The notes beneath the pieces were generated by a model, which searched no databases, had not been told where the DNA came from, and saw only the letters and a program-made list of their open reading frames with translations. A stretch of DNA of 64,000 bases, taken from CAVVPY01 sp963750295. GTDB taxonomy: Bacteria > Actinomycetota > Actinomycetes > Mycobacteriales > Jatrophihabitantaceae. The position numbers and the translations under genes were made by a program. How positions within the stretch are numbered: the stretch's first letter is position 1; every line of letters begins with the position of its first letter. The stretch is from contig CAVVPY010000001.1 of assembly GCA_963750295.1 (NCBI GenBank), forward strand, positions 310,001 through 374,000, written 5' to 3'. This document shows positions 20,101-27,084 of the stretch, one piece after another.

Positions 20101-21482
20101 CGCCGCAGGTGTGGCAGCCAGCGCGCCCACTGCCAGGCCCCCTCGGTTCGCCGCGACACGACGATCGCCAGCTCGAGGTCAGCCGGCGAGACCAACGTCG
20201 CGAGTTGGGCCACCAGCCAGAACGCAAGCTGTTGGCCGGCCGCCCGGGGCAGAGTGATCGTCACCGGACCGGTACGCAGGTCGACAGCCACCGGTACCGC
20301 GGTGAGCGCTCCCGCCGGGACCGGGCCGTCCTGCCCGGACACCTCCACCGCCGATCGCACGGTGCCCAGACCGATCCGGACGCGGAGAAGATCAGGGTCG
20401 TCGCGAGCCCGCTCCCACAGGCGAGCAAGCGGGCCGGCCGCGATCCGCATCACCGTGCCGGGATCGGGGTCGGCTCCCCGCCGCGCCGTCTGCTCGCTGC
20501 GAAGTCGCGCCGCTACCTCGGTCCGGAAGCGTGCCACCCGGGACCGATGTCGGGCCGCGTTGCGTGCCGATGCACGCCGTATGCGCAGCCAATCGACAGC
20601 GTCGCCGGCGAGCATGCCGAGCGGTGCCACCAGCGCGAAGGCCAGCAGCTGCACCGAGTGCAGGCTCACGGCGAGTGCGCCGCCGATCGCCGCCGGGACG
20701 GCCGCCGCGAGCCACTGCACCTTCCGGGCTCGCGCTGATGTTGGTCGAGTCGGTATGGGGACGACGGTCGGCACCGGGCGGGCGACTCGATGCGGTTGGC
20801 GCACGACGCGCGTGGTGCCGTCCGGATCGTCGCCGGTCGCCGCCATGCGCTCGTCGGCGTCGGCGAGTGACAGGAAGGTGCTGCCCAGCCGGATCAGTTC
20901 CGCCCCGGTCAGCGACCGCGGCTCGGAGGCCAGCGCCTCGCCGTCGACCGTCGTCCCGTTGGTGGACGCCAGATCGCGCACCGTGACGCCGCTCGGACTC
21001 GTGATCACGGCCAGGTGCCGACGCGACACGTCGGGATCGGTCAGGACCAGATCGCAGCCGCGGTCGCGGCCGAGGACGAGCGTGCCGGGCACCAAACGTG
21101 CGTGCTTCCCCGCGTCGGGGCCACCCACGACATCCAGGATGGGGGTCGAGCGGTGTCGCCGATCGGCCCACGGTTCGCCGCGCCGCAGCACCGCGCCGCT
21201 CCGCAGTCCTGCCTCGCCGAGGGCGGCCGCGTCGGACACGTGGCGGCCCGCGCTGCACCACGGTCGGTCGGCAGCGCCCGGGGCGCACTGATCGAGGAAC
21301 GTGTGCACCGCGAAGAACGGGACGCGCTCGCGCGCTTGAATCGCGATGTCGCGCACCGTGCCGTCCGGCTCCTGGACGCTCAGATCTATTCGCACGCTCG
21401 CATCGTCGAACCGGGCACCGACGCCAGGACGGGTCCAGCGCGCGCCTGTGGACGAATTCGCGATTTCGTCCAGGTTGTCCAC
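17178..21482 (-). CDS. FHA-domain EccC/EssC-like FtsK-SpoIIIE ATPase
   Basis: This 1,434-residue protein begins with an Essc-type N-terminal region, then an FHA domain (about residues 115-200; LVLGRDRGCDLVLTDPDVSRRH and ASTNGTTVDG). Two membrane segments follow (about 260-305), then three FtsK/SpoIIIE ATPase domains. The first P-loop is canonical, GTTGSGKSEAL (about 660), with Walker B VFLIDYKGGAA-like and VIVVDEFAVL. The second (GTARSGRTS, about 980) and third (GPAHSGRST, about 1264) have Arg for the Walker lysine. It is the central motor of type VII secretion. The GTG start is supported by the divergent WXG100 gene 107 bp away. Confidence 0.88.
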   Translation of the reverse strand: MDNLDEIANSSTGARWTRPGVGARFDDASVRIDLSVQEPDGTVRDIAIQARERVPFFAVHTFLDQCAPGAADRPWCSAGRHVSDAAALGEAGLRSGAVLRRGEPWADRRHRSTPILDVVGGPDAGKHARLVPGTLVLGRDRGCDLVLTDPDVSRRHLAVITSPSGVTVRDLASTNGTTVDGEALASEPRSLTGAELIRLGSTFLSLADADERMAATGDDPDGTTRVVRQPHRVARPVPTVVPIPTRPTSARARKVQWLAAAVPAAIGGALAVSLHSVQLLAFALVAPLGMLAGDAVDWLRIRRASARNAARHRSRVARFRTEVAARLRSEQTARRGADPDPGTVMRIAAGPLARLWERARDDPDLLRVRIGLGTVRSAVEVSGQDGPVPAGALTAVPVAVDLRTGPVTITLPRAAGQQLAFWLVAQLATLVSPADLELAIVVSRRTEGAWQWARWLPHLRRATGGATWTPQELSTLVDARQAAARRVGEGRRGSADRLQPPPWLVAIVDLGEDAETAALAAVLVNGTAHGVSAIVVEPRPLRPVGSGVRLAAVHETASAVAVAVEQTDGGAVEPNPEAICDQVDPEWVDHLARALAPLRDGSSAAAGLPRTVPLAGLIAFSPSDPAAIRTAWRHSGGRADVMIGMAEAGPLRLDLDRDGPHALLAGTTGSGKSEALRTLVLGLAIAHPPDEIAFVLIDYKGGAAFADCTRLPHVAAAVSDLDEDLAGRALRSLAAEIRRRERLFADVGARDLAGYRYLRGASSLPRLVIVVDEFAVLTTELPDFVTGLVGVARRGRSLGLHLVLATQRPAGVVSAEIRANASLRIALRVTDPADSHDVIDDDAAADIVADRPGRAYVRTASGTVAVQLATASARYEAPAEVTVTELGPWRSLPPNRASSSDPTGPAGIVTALRDAARAEGCGEARAPWVQPLPSSISTPCLPVVNDPALVPIGLVDRVHAQDQPPLVVDLGVGGSLLVVGTARSGRTSALVTLATGAAARLSPEDLHVHAIDCAGHNLAALGALPHHGTTAGPDDGLSTADELITRVLDEQRHRRRLLTELGVDSIADARRRGHRLPLLLILLDGWETFTATADGSDRTACVERLLAAVRDAPGTGVTVAAAGDRGALAPRIGSVFATRVILRLTDRVDYAAAGIASGAVPGHLPPGRGLLAPDGLEIQCAHPGPDPGAAGVASAVQTCAARWAARSPSGVAPLRLLPLPERVSLAAVARPADRIVVGVAAPDNAVVSLDLLAMPSRLLVAGPAHSGRSTTLMTLLAQTGAGEVVVAASARSPLADAAHRRGCTLIGPDDPCDAVPSPAARRRLFLVDDGDTFAATPVGQRIESLLRADPPEWGFVVSATIEDAVTAYRGLVTEIRRHRCGLLLRPASADGDALGVRLPRQRDLAPPGRGLLIGDPRWGPQFAHGPLTVQVALP

Positions 21483-21483
21483 A
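21475..21483 (+). promoter_or_regulatory. Perfect DnaA-box-like 9-mer over the EccC-like start
   Basis: TTGTCCACA matches the DnaA box consensus usual in high-GC actinobacteria and overlaps the start codon of the EccC-like gene. It is a single site, so it is no evidence for an origin. It may be chance or a minor DnaA-responsive site. Confidence 0.25.
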
Positions 21484-21496
21484 GGCCGCCAGCGAC

Positions 21497-21515
21497 GGAC
21501 CGATCTGGTCGGTCC
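21497..21515. promoter_or_regulatory. Perfect inverted repeat in the EccC/WXG100 divergent spacer
   Basis: GGACCGA and TCGGTCC are separated by TCTGG, giving a perfect 7-bp palindrome with a 5-nt spacer. A TTAGCGT that could act as -10 for the WXG100 gene lies 6 nt downstream, at 21522-21528. The position suits an operator that controls both divergent genes. Confidence 0.5.
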
Positions 21516-21589
21516 CGCTGGTTAGCGTCCGTCTGGACCGGCCGTTTGTCGCCGGGATCGACCTGTCCGGGCAGAGGAAGGGGACGCGC

Positions 21590-21880
21590 ATGACCGGGTT
21601 TCGTGTCACTCCAAGCCAGCTGGAGGGGCTGAGCAGCAGTGTCTCGCGGGTGTCCGGCGACGTTCGCGGTCGGCATCAGGGCCTGCGCGCGCAGCTCGCA
21701 CCGCTCATGGGCGCCGACTGGTCCGGTGCTGCCGCGGCGCAGTTCACCGCGTTGTACGAGCAGTTCGACAGCCACGCGCGCGGCCTGTCGGACGCACTGG
21801 ACGGCATCGGTGCCCTGCTGAATCGAGCCGGGATCGCCTATGCCGAGGTCGAGCAGCAGATCGCGGCGTCGTTCCGGTGA
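21590..21880 (+). CDS. WXG100-family protein
   Basis: The 96-residue protein has the helix-turn-helix hairpin of ESAT-6/CFP-10-like substrates, with the central turn reading DWSGAAA (W-x-G). It lacks a clear C-terminal YxxxD/E signal, although AYAEVEQQI near the end is close (Y-x-x-V-E pattern). A GAGGAAGGGG Shine-Dalgarno precedes the ATG. It is divergent from the EccC-like ATPase, which implies it is that motor's substrate. Only one WXG100 gene is present, so it probably acts as a homodimer. Confidence 0.85.
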   Translation: MTGFRVTPSQLEGLSSSVSRVSGDVRGRHQGLRAQLAPLMGADWSGAAAAQFTALYEQFDSHARGLSDALDGIGALLNRAGIAYAEVEQQIAASFR

Positions 21881-21900
21881 TCGGGTCATGGCGTCTCGGT

Positions 21901-21906
21901 TACGGT
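21901..21906 (+). promoter_or_regulatory. Candidate -10 (TACGGT) for leaderless SUFU-like mRNA
   Basis: TACGGT is followed by exactly 7 nt and then GTG at 21914, the same layout as at secA and at 30218. This favours 21914 over the upstream in-frame GTG at 21905, which overlaps the -10. Confidence 0.4.
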
Positions 21907-21913
21907 GGGCCGC

Positions 21914-22492
21914 GTGTCGGGGTCGCCGTCGCTACGGCTGGTGGACGAGGCGTTGCACGAGCACTTCGGGCAGCGTCCGGTGCGTGCGTCGGTCTCCTTC
22001 GTCGGTGTCGAGTCCCTCGAGGTCCTGCGGTTCGAGCCTGTTCCGGGCGAGCGGGCGTACGTGACGCTGGGTATGTCGCGGCATCCGATGACAGGTGCGG
22101 CAGAGACCGTGGTTGCGCACGACGGCCCGCGAGCGGAGCTGATGCTGCACGTGGCCGATCCGCACGACCGTCAGCAGGACGTCTGGCGACGACTCGCAGT
22201 GCTCGGCGCTGCGCCCGCAGTCGAGGCAATCGTGCACACAGAGGGTTCCACGGTCGACCTCGGCGAGCCGATCGTCACCGGTTCGCGCTGTACCGGTGGG
22301 GTGCTGGTCGGGTCCGCGGTGCCATCGGTGACGACACCGGACGGCGATGTGGCGATCCTGCAGGTGCTGCCCGCGACCGCGACCGAACTCGCCTGGTCGC
22401 GAGTTCACGGATCGGCGGCGCTGCGGGATCGGTGGGCCGCGGCGCAGACCGACCTGTTGGACCTGCTGCGAGCGCCGGTGGCGCTGGGCTGA
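21914..22492 (+). CDS. Suppressor-of-fused (SUFU)-like domain protein
   Basis: The 192-residue protein looks like the bacterial SUFU fold. It has an N-terminal LVDEALHEHFG helix, a VTLGMSRHPM strand region and the conserved ELMLHVADP segment followed by late strands (AILQVLPATATELAW). SUFU domains are known as immunity proteins in polymorphic toxin loci and also occur as stand-alone proteins. Its position just after a WXG100 gene fits an immunity or accessory role, but no toxin gene is visible. The start at 21914 is chosen from the -10 spacing. Confidence 0.65.
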   Translation: MSGSPSLRLVDEALHEHFGQRPVRASVSFVGVESLEVLRFEPVPGERAYVTLGMSRHPMTGAAETVVAHDGPRAELMLHVADPHDRQQDVWRRLAVLGAAPAVEAIVHTEGSTVDLGEPIVTGSRCTGGVLVGSAVPSVTTPDGDVAILQVLPATATELAWSRVHGSAALRDRWAAAQTDLLDLLRAPVALG

Positions 22493-22600
22493 TCCAAGAA
22501 CGAGGACGGTCCGGGGCTTTGGCGTACGCCACACCGGGTGCGCACGACGTTCCGCGACACGGCAGGATCGGCGTGGGAGACCCGACGACGAGGAGTACAC

Positions 22601-23107
22601 GTGCAGTTCGGCCGCTATTTCGAGGAGTTCGAGGTCGGTGCCGTCTACAAGCACTGGCCGGGCAAGACGGTCACCGAATACGACGACCACCTGTTCTGCC
22701 TGCTCACGATGAACCACCACCCGCTGCACCTGGACGCGAACTACGCGGAGAAGACCACCGACTTCGGCAAGAACGTCGTGGTGGGCAATTACGTCTACTC
22801 GCTGGTTCTCGGCATGTCGGTGCCCGACGTCAGCGGGAAGGCGATCGCGAACCTCGAGGTCGAGTCGCTGCGGCACGTCGCGCCGACCTTCCACGGCGAC
22901 ACCATCTACGCGGAGACGACAGTCTTGGAAACCGCGCCGTCGAAGTCGAAGTCCGACCGAGGCATCGTCTACGTCGAAACGATCGGCTACAACCAGGACG
23001 GCACGATCGTGTGCATCTTCCGGCGCAAGGTCATGGTGCCGACGAAGGAGTACATCGACGCGCGCGGTGGCGAGCAACCCGGCCGGCCCGACCCGATCCC
23101 GCGCTGA
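22601..23107 (+). CDS. MaoC-family hydratase/dehydratase
   Basis: The 168-residue single hot-dog-fold protein begins GRYFEEFEVGAVYKHWPGKTVTEYDD, with the hydratase-type NHHPLHLDANYAE segment where the catalytic Asp/His pair lies. Such enzymes hydrate enoyl-CoA or mesaconyl-CoA-type substrates. The GTG start at 22601 has AGGAG 5-9 nt upstream. Homologous actinobacterial genes often occur in citramalyl-CoA or beta-oxidation loci, but no partner gene lies here, so the substrate is unknown. Confidence 0.85.
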   Translation: MQFGRYFEEFEVGAVYKHWPGKTVTEYDDHLFCLLTMNHHPLHLDANYAEKTTDFGKNVVVGNYVYSLVLGMSVPDVSGKAIANLEVESLRHVAPTFHGDTIYAETTVLETAPSKSKSDRGIVYVETIGYNQDGTIVCIFRRKVMVPTKEYIDARGGEQPGRPDPIPR

Positions 23108-23146
23108 ATTCGCCTCGCCGGCGTGGCGGGTCACGGGACGCTGCCG

Positions 23147-23569
23147 TCAGCGAGGCAGGCAGCCCCACTCGCCGAGCGCTGCGGCCAGGCCCGGGACGAG
23201 GGGCAAGCTGTCCAGCCCCGCGAGCGTCACCCACCGCGCCTCGGTGGCGTCATCGCCGGCCCGCAGTGTCCCGCCTGTCACTGAACACACGAAGTCCTCG
23301 ATGTCGTACACCACACCTGCGCCCGTGCGCTGGACTCGGCCGACCGACCGCAGCACCCGGACCGTCAGTCCGGTCTCCTCCCGGACCTCGCGCGCGCACG
23401 CTGCGGCGGCAGTCTCACCCGGATGGCACCGACCGCCGGGCACCGACCACAGGCCGGCGCCCGGAGCCTGCCCGCGACGGATCAGCAACAGTCGGTGGAT
23501 CTCGTCGAAGACGATCCCGCCGGCACACGGGACCGTCGCCGGGGGCGGCTGAGTCGGTGGAGCGGGCAC
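23147..23569 (-). CDS. Nudix hydrolase
   Basis: The 140-residue protein contains a complete Nudix box, G-x5-E-x7-R-E-x2-E-E-x-G, starting at GGRCHPGETA and running through REVREETGL. It would hydrolyse a nucleoside diphosphate linked to another moiety. The short size and lack of extra domains give no substrate. It converges with the MaoC gene and is divergent from the PHP gene. A 169-bp spacer separates it from that gene, with no clear promoter elements. Confidence 0.9.
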   Translation of the reverse strand: MPAPPTQPPPATVPCAGGIVFDEIHRLLLIRRGQAPGAGLWSVPGGRCHPGETAAAACAREVREETGLTVRVLRSVGRVQRTGAGVVYDIEDFVCSVTGGTLRAGDDATEARWVTLAGLDSLPLVPGLAAALGEWGCLPR

Positions 23570-23738
23570 GCGAGGAAGCGTGCCATGCGGCGGTTGCGCG
23601 GGGGAACGGAGGTGGCGTGAGGTAGAAAGTCACTGAACGCCGTGCGCCTGCCTGCGATGCCAGGCTCGGACCATGATCGATGACAGCTGGAGGCCGAGCG
23701 CGTGCGGCAATCGCTTGAGCTGATCGGCTAGGCGGGCT

Positions 23739-24602
23739 GTGTTCGTCGACCTGCACACGCACAGCACTGCGTCCGACGGCACCGACGCGCCGGCGCAACT
23801 CGTCGCCAAGGCGGCCGCCGCCGGCATCGAGGTTCTGGCGATCACCGATCACGACACCACCGCGGGCTGGCAGGAAGCCCTCGACGCGCGCCCGGACGAG
23901 CTTACGATCGTGTGCGGCGCTGAGCTGTCCTGCGAATTCTGGGTCGACGACCAGCGCCGCATCGGGCTGCACCTGTTGGGCTACCTGTTCGACCCCGAGG
24001 AGCCGACGCTGCGCGCAGCGCGCCGTCAGCTGCGCCGCAGCCGGCTCGATCGCGGGCGGCAGATGGTGGAGAACATGGTCGCCGACGGGATCCCGATCAG
24101 CTGGTACCAGGTCAGTGAGCTGGCCGGGGGCGGACCGGTCGGCCGCCCGCACCTCGGGCGGGCCCTCGTCGACGCCGGCGTCGTGCCCGACGTGGACACC
24201 GCGTTCGAGGACCTGTTGACCTCGCGGCGCCCGTACTACGTGCGCAAGGTCGACCTCGATGTCTTTCGCGCGATCGAGCTGGTGCGGGCTGCCGGCGGGC
24301 TGCCGGTCTTCGCCCACCCGCAGGCGAGTCGGCGCGGCCCGATCCTGCCCGACGAGGTCGTGGCCGCCATGGCCGAGGCGGGTCTGATCGGCATCGAGGT
24401 CGATCATCCCGATCACAACGACCGCGACCGCGACCGAGCCGCAGCGCTGGCCCGCGACCTCGATCTGATCATGCTCGGATCCTCCGACTACCACGGCACG
24501 AACAAGACGACACCGCTTGCGGCTCGCACCACGTCGCCGGCGGCCTACGAGCGGCTGGCCGCGCTGCCCACCGCCCTGCGCCCGGTCGGTGGCTCGGCAT
24601 GA
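23739..24602 (+). CDS. PHP-domain phosphoesterase (TrpH/YciV-like)
   Basis: The 287-residue protein has PHP metal-binding motifs: DLHTHSTASDG at the N-terminus, AITDHDTT, a central conserved FAHPQASRRG and a late GSSDYHGT. Members of this group act as 3',5'-nucleoside bisphosphate phosphatases or 5'-3' exonucleases on short RNAs (family knowledge). GTG 23739 is the first start in frame. Its stop overlaps the following nuclease gene as ATGA, so the two are coupled. Confidence 0.87.
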   Translation: MFVDLHTHSTASDGTDAPAQLVAKAAAAGIEVLAITDHDTTAGWQEALDARPDELTIVCGAELSCEFWVDDQRRIGLHLLGYLFDPEEPTLRAARRQLRRSRLDRGRQMVENMVADGIPISWYQVSELAGGGPVGRPHLGRALVDAGVVPDVDTAFEDLLTSRRPYYVRKVDLDVFRAIELVRAAGGLPVFAHPQASRRGPILPDEVVAAMAEAGLIGIEVDHPDHNDRDRDRAAALARDLDLIMLGSSDYHGTNKTTPLAARTTSPAAYERLAALPTALRPVGGSA

Positions 24603-25426
24603 TGCCGCTGCCCGGAATGCCGCGCCGACTGTTCGCGTGCACACCGTCCAAGCTGGCCGCCTTCGATTGCCCGCGGCGCTACCGCTTCAGCTACCTGGAC
24701 CGGCCCACACCGGCCCGGGGGAAGCCTTGGGCGCACAACTCGGTCGGCGCGACGGTGCACCTCGCGTTGGCGCGCTGGTGGTCGCTGCCGACACAGGCAC
24801 GCACTCCGGCGCACGGACAGCAACTGGTCGAGCGGAACTGGCAGGACGACGGGTTCCGCGACAGCGACCAGTCCGCGCGCTGGCGTGAGGTCGCCGGCCG
24901 GTGGGTCTACCACTACCTCGCCGATATCGATCCGGCCCGCGAACCGATCGGCGTCGAGCGAACCGTGTCCGCACCCACGCAGGCGCTGGCGGTCAGCGGG
25001 CGCGTGGACCGTGTCGATGACCGCGGTGACGAACTGGTGGTCGTCGACTACAAGACCGGCAAGCGCCCCAGCACCGAGGACGAGGCGCGGGGTTCGCTCG
25101 CCCTGGCGCTGTACGTGCTCGCGGTACGCCGGACACTTCGCCGCCCGTGCCGCCGGGTAGAACTGCATCACCTACCGACCGGCACCATCGCCGGCCACGA
25201 GCACAGCGAGGAGTCGCTGGCCCGCCACGTCGCACGCGCCGAGGCCACCGCTCAGGACATCGTCACGGCCACCGACACCCTTGCATCGGGCGCAGCACCG
25301 GACGACGTCTTCCCGGCTGTCCCGTCGCCGGGCTGCTCATGGTGCGACTTCCGCATCCACTGCCCCGAAGGCCGGGCCGCCTCGCGCGAGCTCAGCGGGT
25401 GGGCCGCGCTCGAGGGCGAGCAGTAG
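24599..25426 (+). CDS. RecB-family PD-(D/E)XK nuclease with Fe-S cysteines
   Basis: The 275-residue protein carries a Cas4/RecB-like nuclease core. A leading FDCPRRYRF cysteine, the catalytic VVVDYKTGK and a C-terminal CSWCDFRIHC cluster together make the four-cysteine Fe-S arrangement. It is a stand-alone nuclease, distinct from the nuclease domains of adnA and adnB found later. It is coupled by ATGA to the PHP phosphoesterase, suggesting a joint nucleic-acid processing role. No cas genes or CRISPR repeats are near, so it is not called Cas4. Confidence 0.88.
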   Translation: MMPLPGMPRRLFACTPSKLAAFDCPRRYRFSYLDRPTPARGKPWAHNSVGATVHLALARWWSLPTQARTPAHGQQLVERNWQDDGFRDSDQSARWREVAGRWVYHYLADIDPAREPIGVERTVSAPTQALAVSGRVDRVDDRGDELVVVDYKTGKRPSTEDEARGSLALALYVLAVRRTLRRPCRRVELHHLPTGTIAGHEHSEESLARHVARAEATAQDIVTATDTLASGAAPDDVFPAVPSPGCSWCDFRIHCPEGRAASRELSGWAALEGEQ

Positions 25427-25435
25427 CAGCGGGGT

Positions 25436-26227
25436 TCAGGCGCGGGCGGCCACCCGCTGCTTCGCGGCCCGGTAGAGCGGACCCTCGCGGTACTGGGACG
25501 GCAGCGCCCGGACCGCGCCGCGCAAGGTCCGCATGCCGGCCGCCGTGGTCAGGGACGCGCCGGGCAACGGCGGCAGGCGGTACATCCGCCGCGCCCACCC
25601 CGGCAACAAGCCGACCGCCAGCGACGAGACCGTCGTCCAGCCCACTCGGGCCGGCACTGCGAAGCGGCGCGGCACCGGCAACGGCGGGACGAGCACGTAC
25701 CGGGCAGCCTCGCGCGCCTCGCGACTCCCGCGCAGACGCGGGCGGATCTCACCGAAGAACTCGCGCAGTTCGGCCGCGCTGTGCGGGGTCCGCTCGGCAG
25801 AAAGGCCCACCAATTCGGCGGCCACGACCTGTTCACGCACGTAGGCGTCGCGCTCGTCGCGCGACAGGCGCAGCCCCGCTGCCCGCGACGACACGAGGAA
25901 CGAGCCGACCAGGCAGCAGTGCACCCAGGCGAGCTGTTCCGGGTCGTCAATCCCCAGCGCAGCGTGGACCGTGCGCACCCGCGCCGCCGCGGCGTCCACC
26001 TCGGCGACGGGTGCGAAGCAGAGCGTCCCGACGTAGCCGACCGTGCGCTCGAAACGGGCCCACGGGTCCTGCTGGAAGTTCGACCGCTCGTACAGCTTGC
26101 GCATCGCACCGGGGTGCAGTGCCTGAAGGAGCAGCGCGCGCAGCCCGCCGACCATCGCCACCGGCTCGCTGTGGATGCGCCAGGTGATGCTGTCCGGGCC
26201 GAAGTAGCCGAGGTCGGCGTGGGTCAT
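25436..26227 (-). CDS. MpaB-family (DUF2236) oxygenase-like protein
   Basis: The 263-residue protein begins YFGPDSITWRIHSEPVAMVGG and has the conserved QALHPGAMRKLYERSNFQQDPW segment of the MpaB/latex-clearing-protein (Lcp) fold. Its conserved His and Arg residues bind heme in some members. It ends a minus-strand operon: the start is two bases after the stop of the alpha/beta hydrolase gene. The in-frame sequence upstream of 26227 lies inside that hydrolase and is rejected as N-terminus. The substrate is unknown. Confidence 0.85.
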   Translation of the reverse strand: MTHADLGYFGPDSITWRIHSEPVAMVGGLRALLLQALHPGAMRKLYERSNFQQDPWARFERTVGYVGTLCFAPVAEVDAAAARVRTVHAALGIDDPEQLAWVHCCLVGSFLVSSRAAGLRLSRDERDAYVREQVVAAELVGLSAERTPHSAAELREFFGEIRPRLRGSREAREAARYVLVPPLPVPRRFAVPARVGWTTVSSLAVGLLPGWARRMYRLPPLPGASLTTAAGMRTLRGAVRALPSQYREGPLYRAAKQRVAARA

Positions 26228-26229
26228 GG

Positions 26230-27084
26230 CTAGAGCTTCACATGCGAAGCCGGCTGGTTCCAGAATTCGACCAGTGCGGCGAGCGTCGCACCGGGATTCT
26301 CGACGGCGGGCGAGTGCGCCGCGGCCGGTACGACCACCCTGCGCGCACCCAGCCGCAGCGCCATCTCGTCCTGCAGGCTCGGGGGCCACGCATCGTCATC
26401 GACGCCGTAGAGCACCAGGGTCCGGACGCCGGACGCGGCCAACTCGGCGACGCGGTCCGGCTCGGTGCACAGCGCGTCGCCCATACCGGCCAGCATCGCC
26501 GGGACGCCGGCGAGGAACCGTGCCTGCAGGAATTCGGCCTGCGCCGGCGGTGGCGCTACGTAGTCCGGCTGGGACTGCGCGAGCGCCTCACTCGCCGCGT
26601 ACACCGCGGCCAGCCCGGAGGCGGCCAGGATCGGCGCGAGCTGGTCGATGACGGCCTTGCGCTGGCCTTCGATCGCCGCCGGTCCCGAACACATCAGCAC
26701 GAGAGAGGCGAACGCGGCCGGGTCGGCGAGCACCGCAGCCCGCGCGACGAGTCCGCCGAACGAATGGCCGAGCAACTGCACCGGACCCCCGAGCTGGGCG
26801 GCCACCGCGCGCACCCATTCCTGCAACCGATGGGGCTGGTACTCGGCAGGGTCGGCCGGCCCGGGAGATTCGTACTGGCCCGGCAGGTCGATGGCGACGG
26901 CGTGGAATCCGGCGCTGGCCAGCGGGTCGAGCAGCGGCGCGAAGTCCTCCTTGCTGCCGGTGTAGCCGGGGACGAACAACACCGGGACCGCACCGGGATC
27001 GCCGGCGGTCAGCGCAGCGATCGGTCCGGACGCGGTCTCGAACGTGCTCCGGCGCGCTCCGCCGCGTGCGAGCCGGCCGGTCAT
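26230..27084 (-). CDS. Alpha/beta hydrolase
   Basis: The 284-residue enzyme shows the canonical order: VLFVPGYTGSKEDF (oxyanion region), nucleophile elbow LLGHSFGG and acid-bearing LVLYGVDDDAWPP. A late AAAHSPAVE supplies the catalytic histidine. It is probably an esterase or carboxylic ester hydrolase. ATG 27084 overlaps the stop of the upstream propeller gene as ATGA, so this start beats an in-frame one at 27138. Confidence 0.88.
   Translation of the reverse strand: MTGRLARGGARRSTFETASGPIAALTAGDPGAVPVLFVPGYTGSKEDFAPLLDPLASAGFHAVAIDLPGQYESPGPADPAEYQPHRLQEWVRAVAAQLGGPVQLLGHSFGGLVARAAVLADPAAFASLVLMCSGPAAIEGQRKAVIDQLAPILAASGLAAVYAASEALAQSQPDYVAPPPAQAEFLQARFLAGVPAMLAGMGDALCTEPDRVAELAASGVRTLVLYGVDDDAWPPSLQDEMALRLGARRVVVPAAAHSPAVENPGATLAALVEFWNQPASHVKL

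Noticed and set aside
21475..21483. A replication origin at the DnaA-box-like site
   Set aside because: Only one perfect box is seen, within a gene start, and no dnaA, dnaN or cluster of boxes is in the window.
21098..21589. A longer N-terminus for the WXG100 protein
   Set aside because: The extended frame lies opposite the EccC-like gene, is Arg-rich, and the ATG at 21590 has a strong Shine-Dalgarno.
24599..25426. The RecB-type nuclease as Cas4
   Set aside because: The Fe-S nuclease signature is shared, but there is no CRISPR array or cas gene anywhere in the window.
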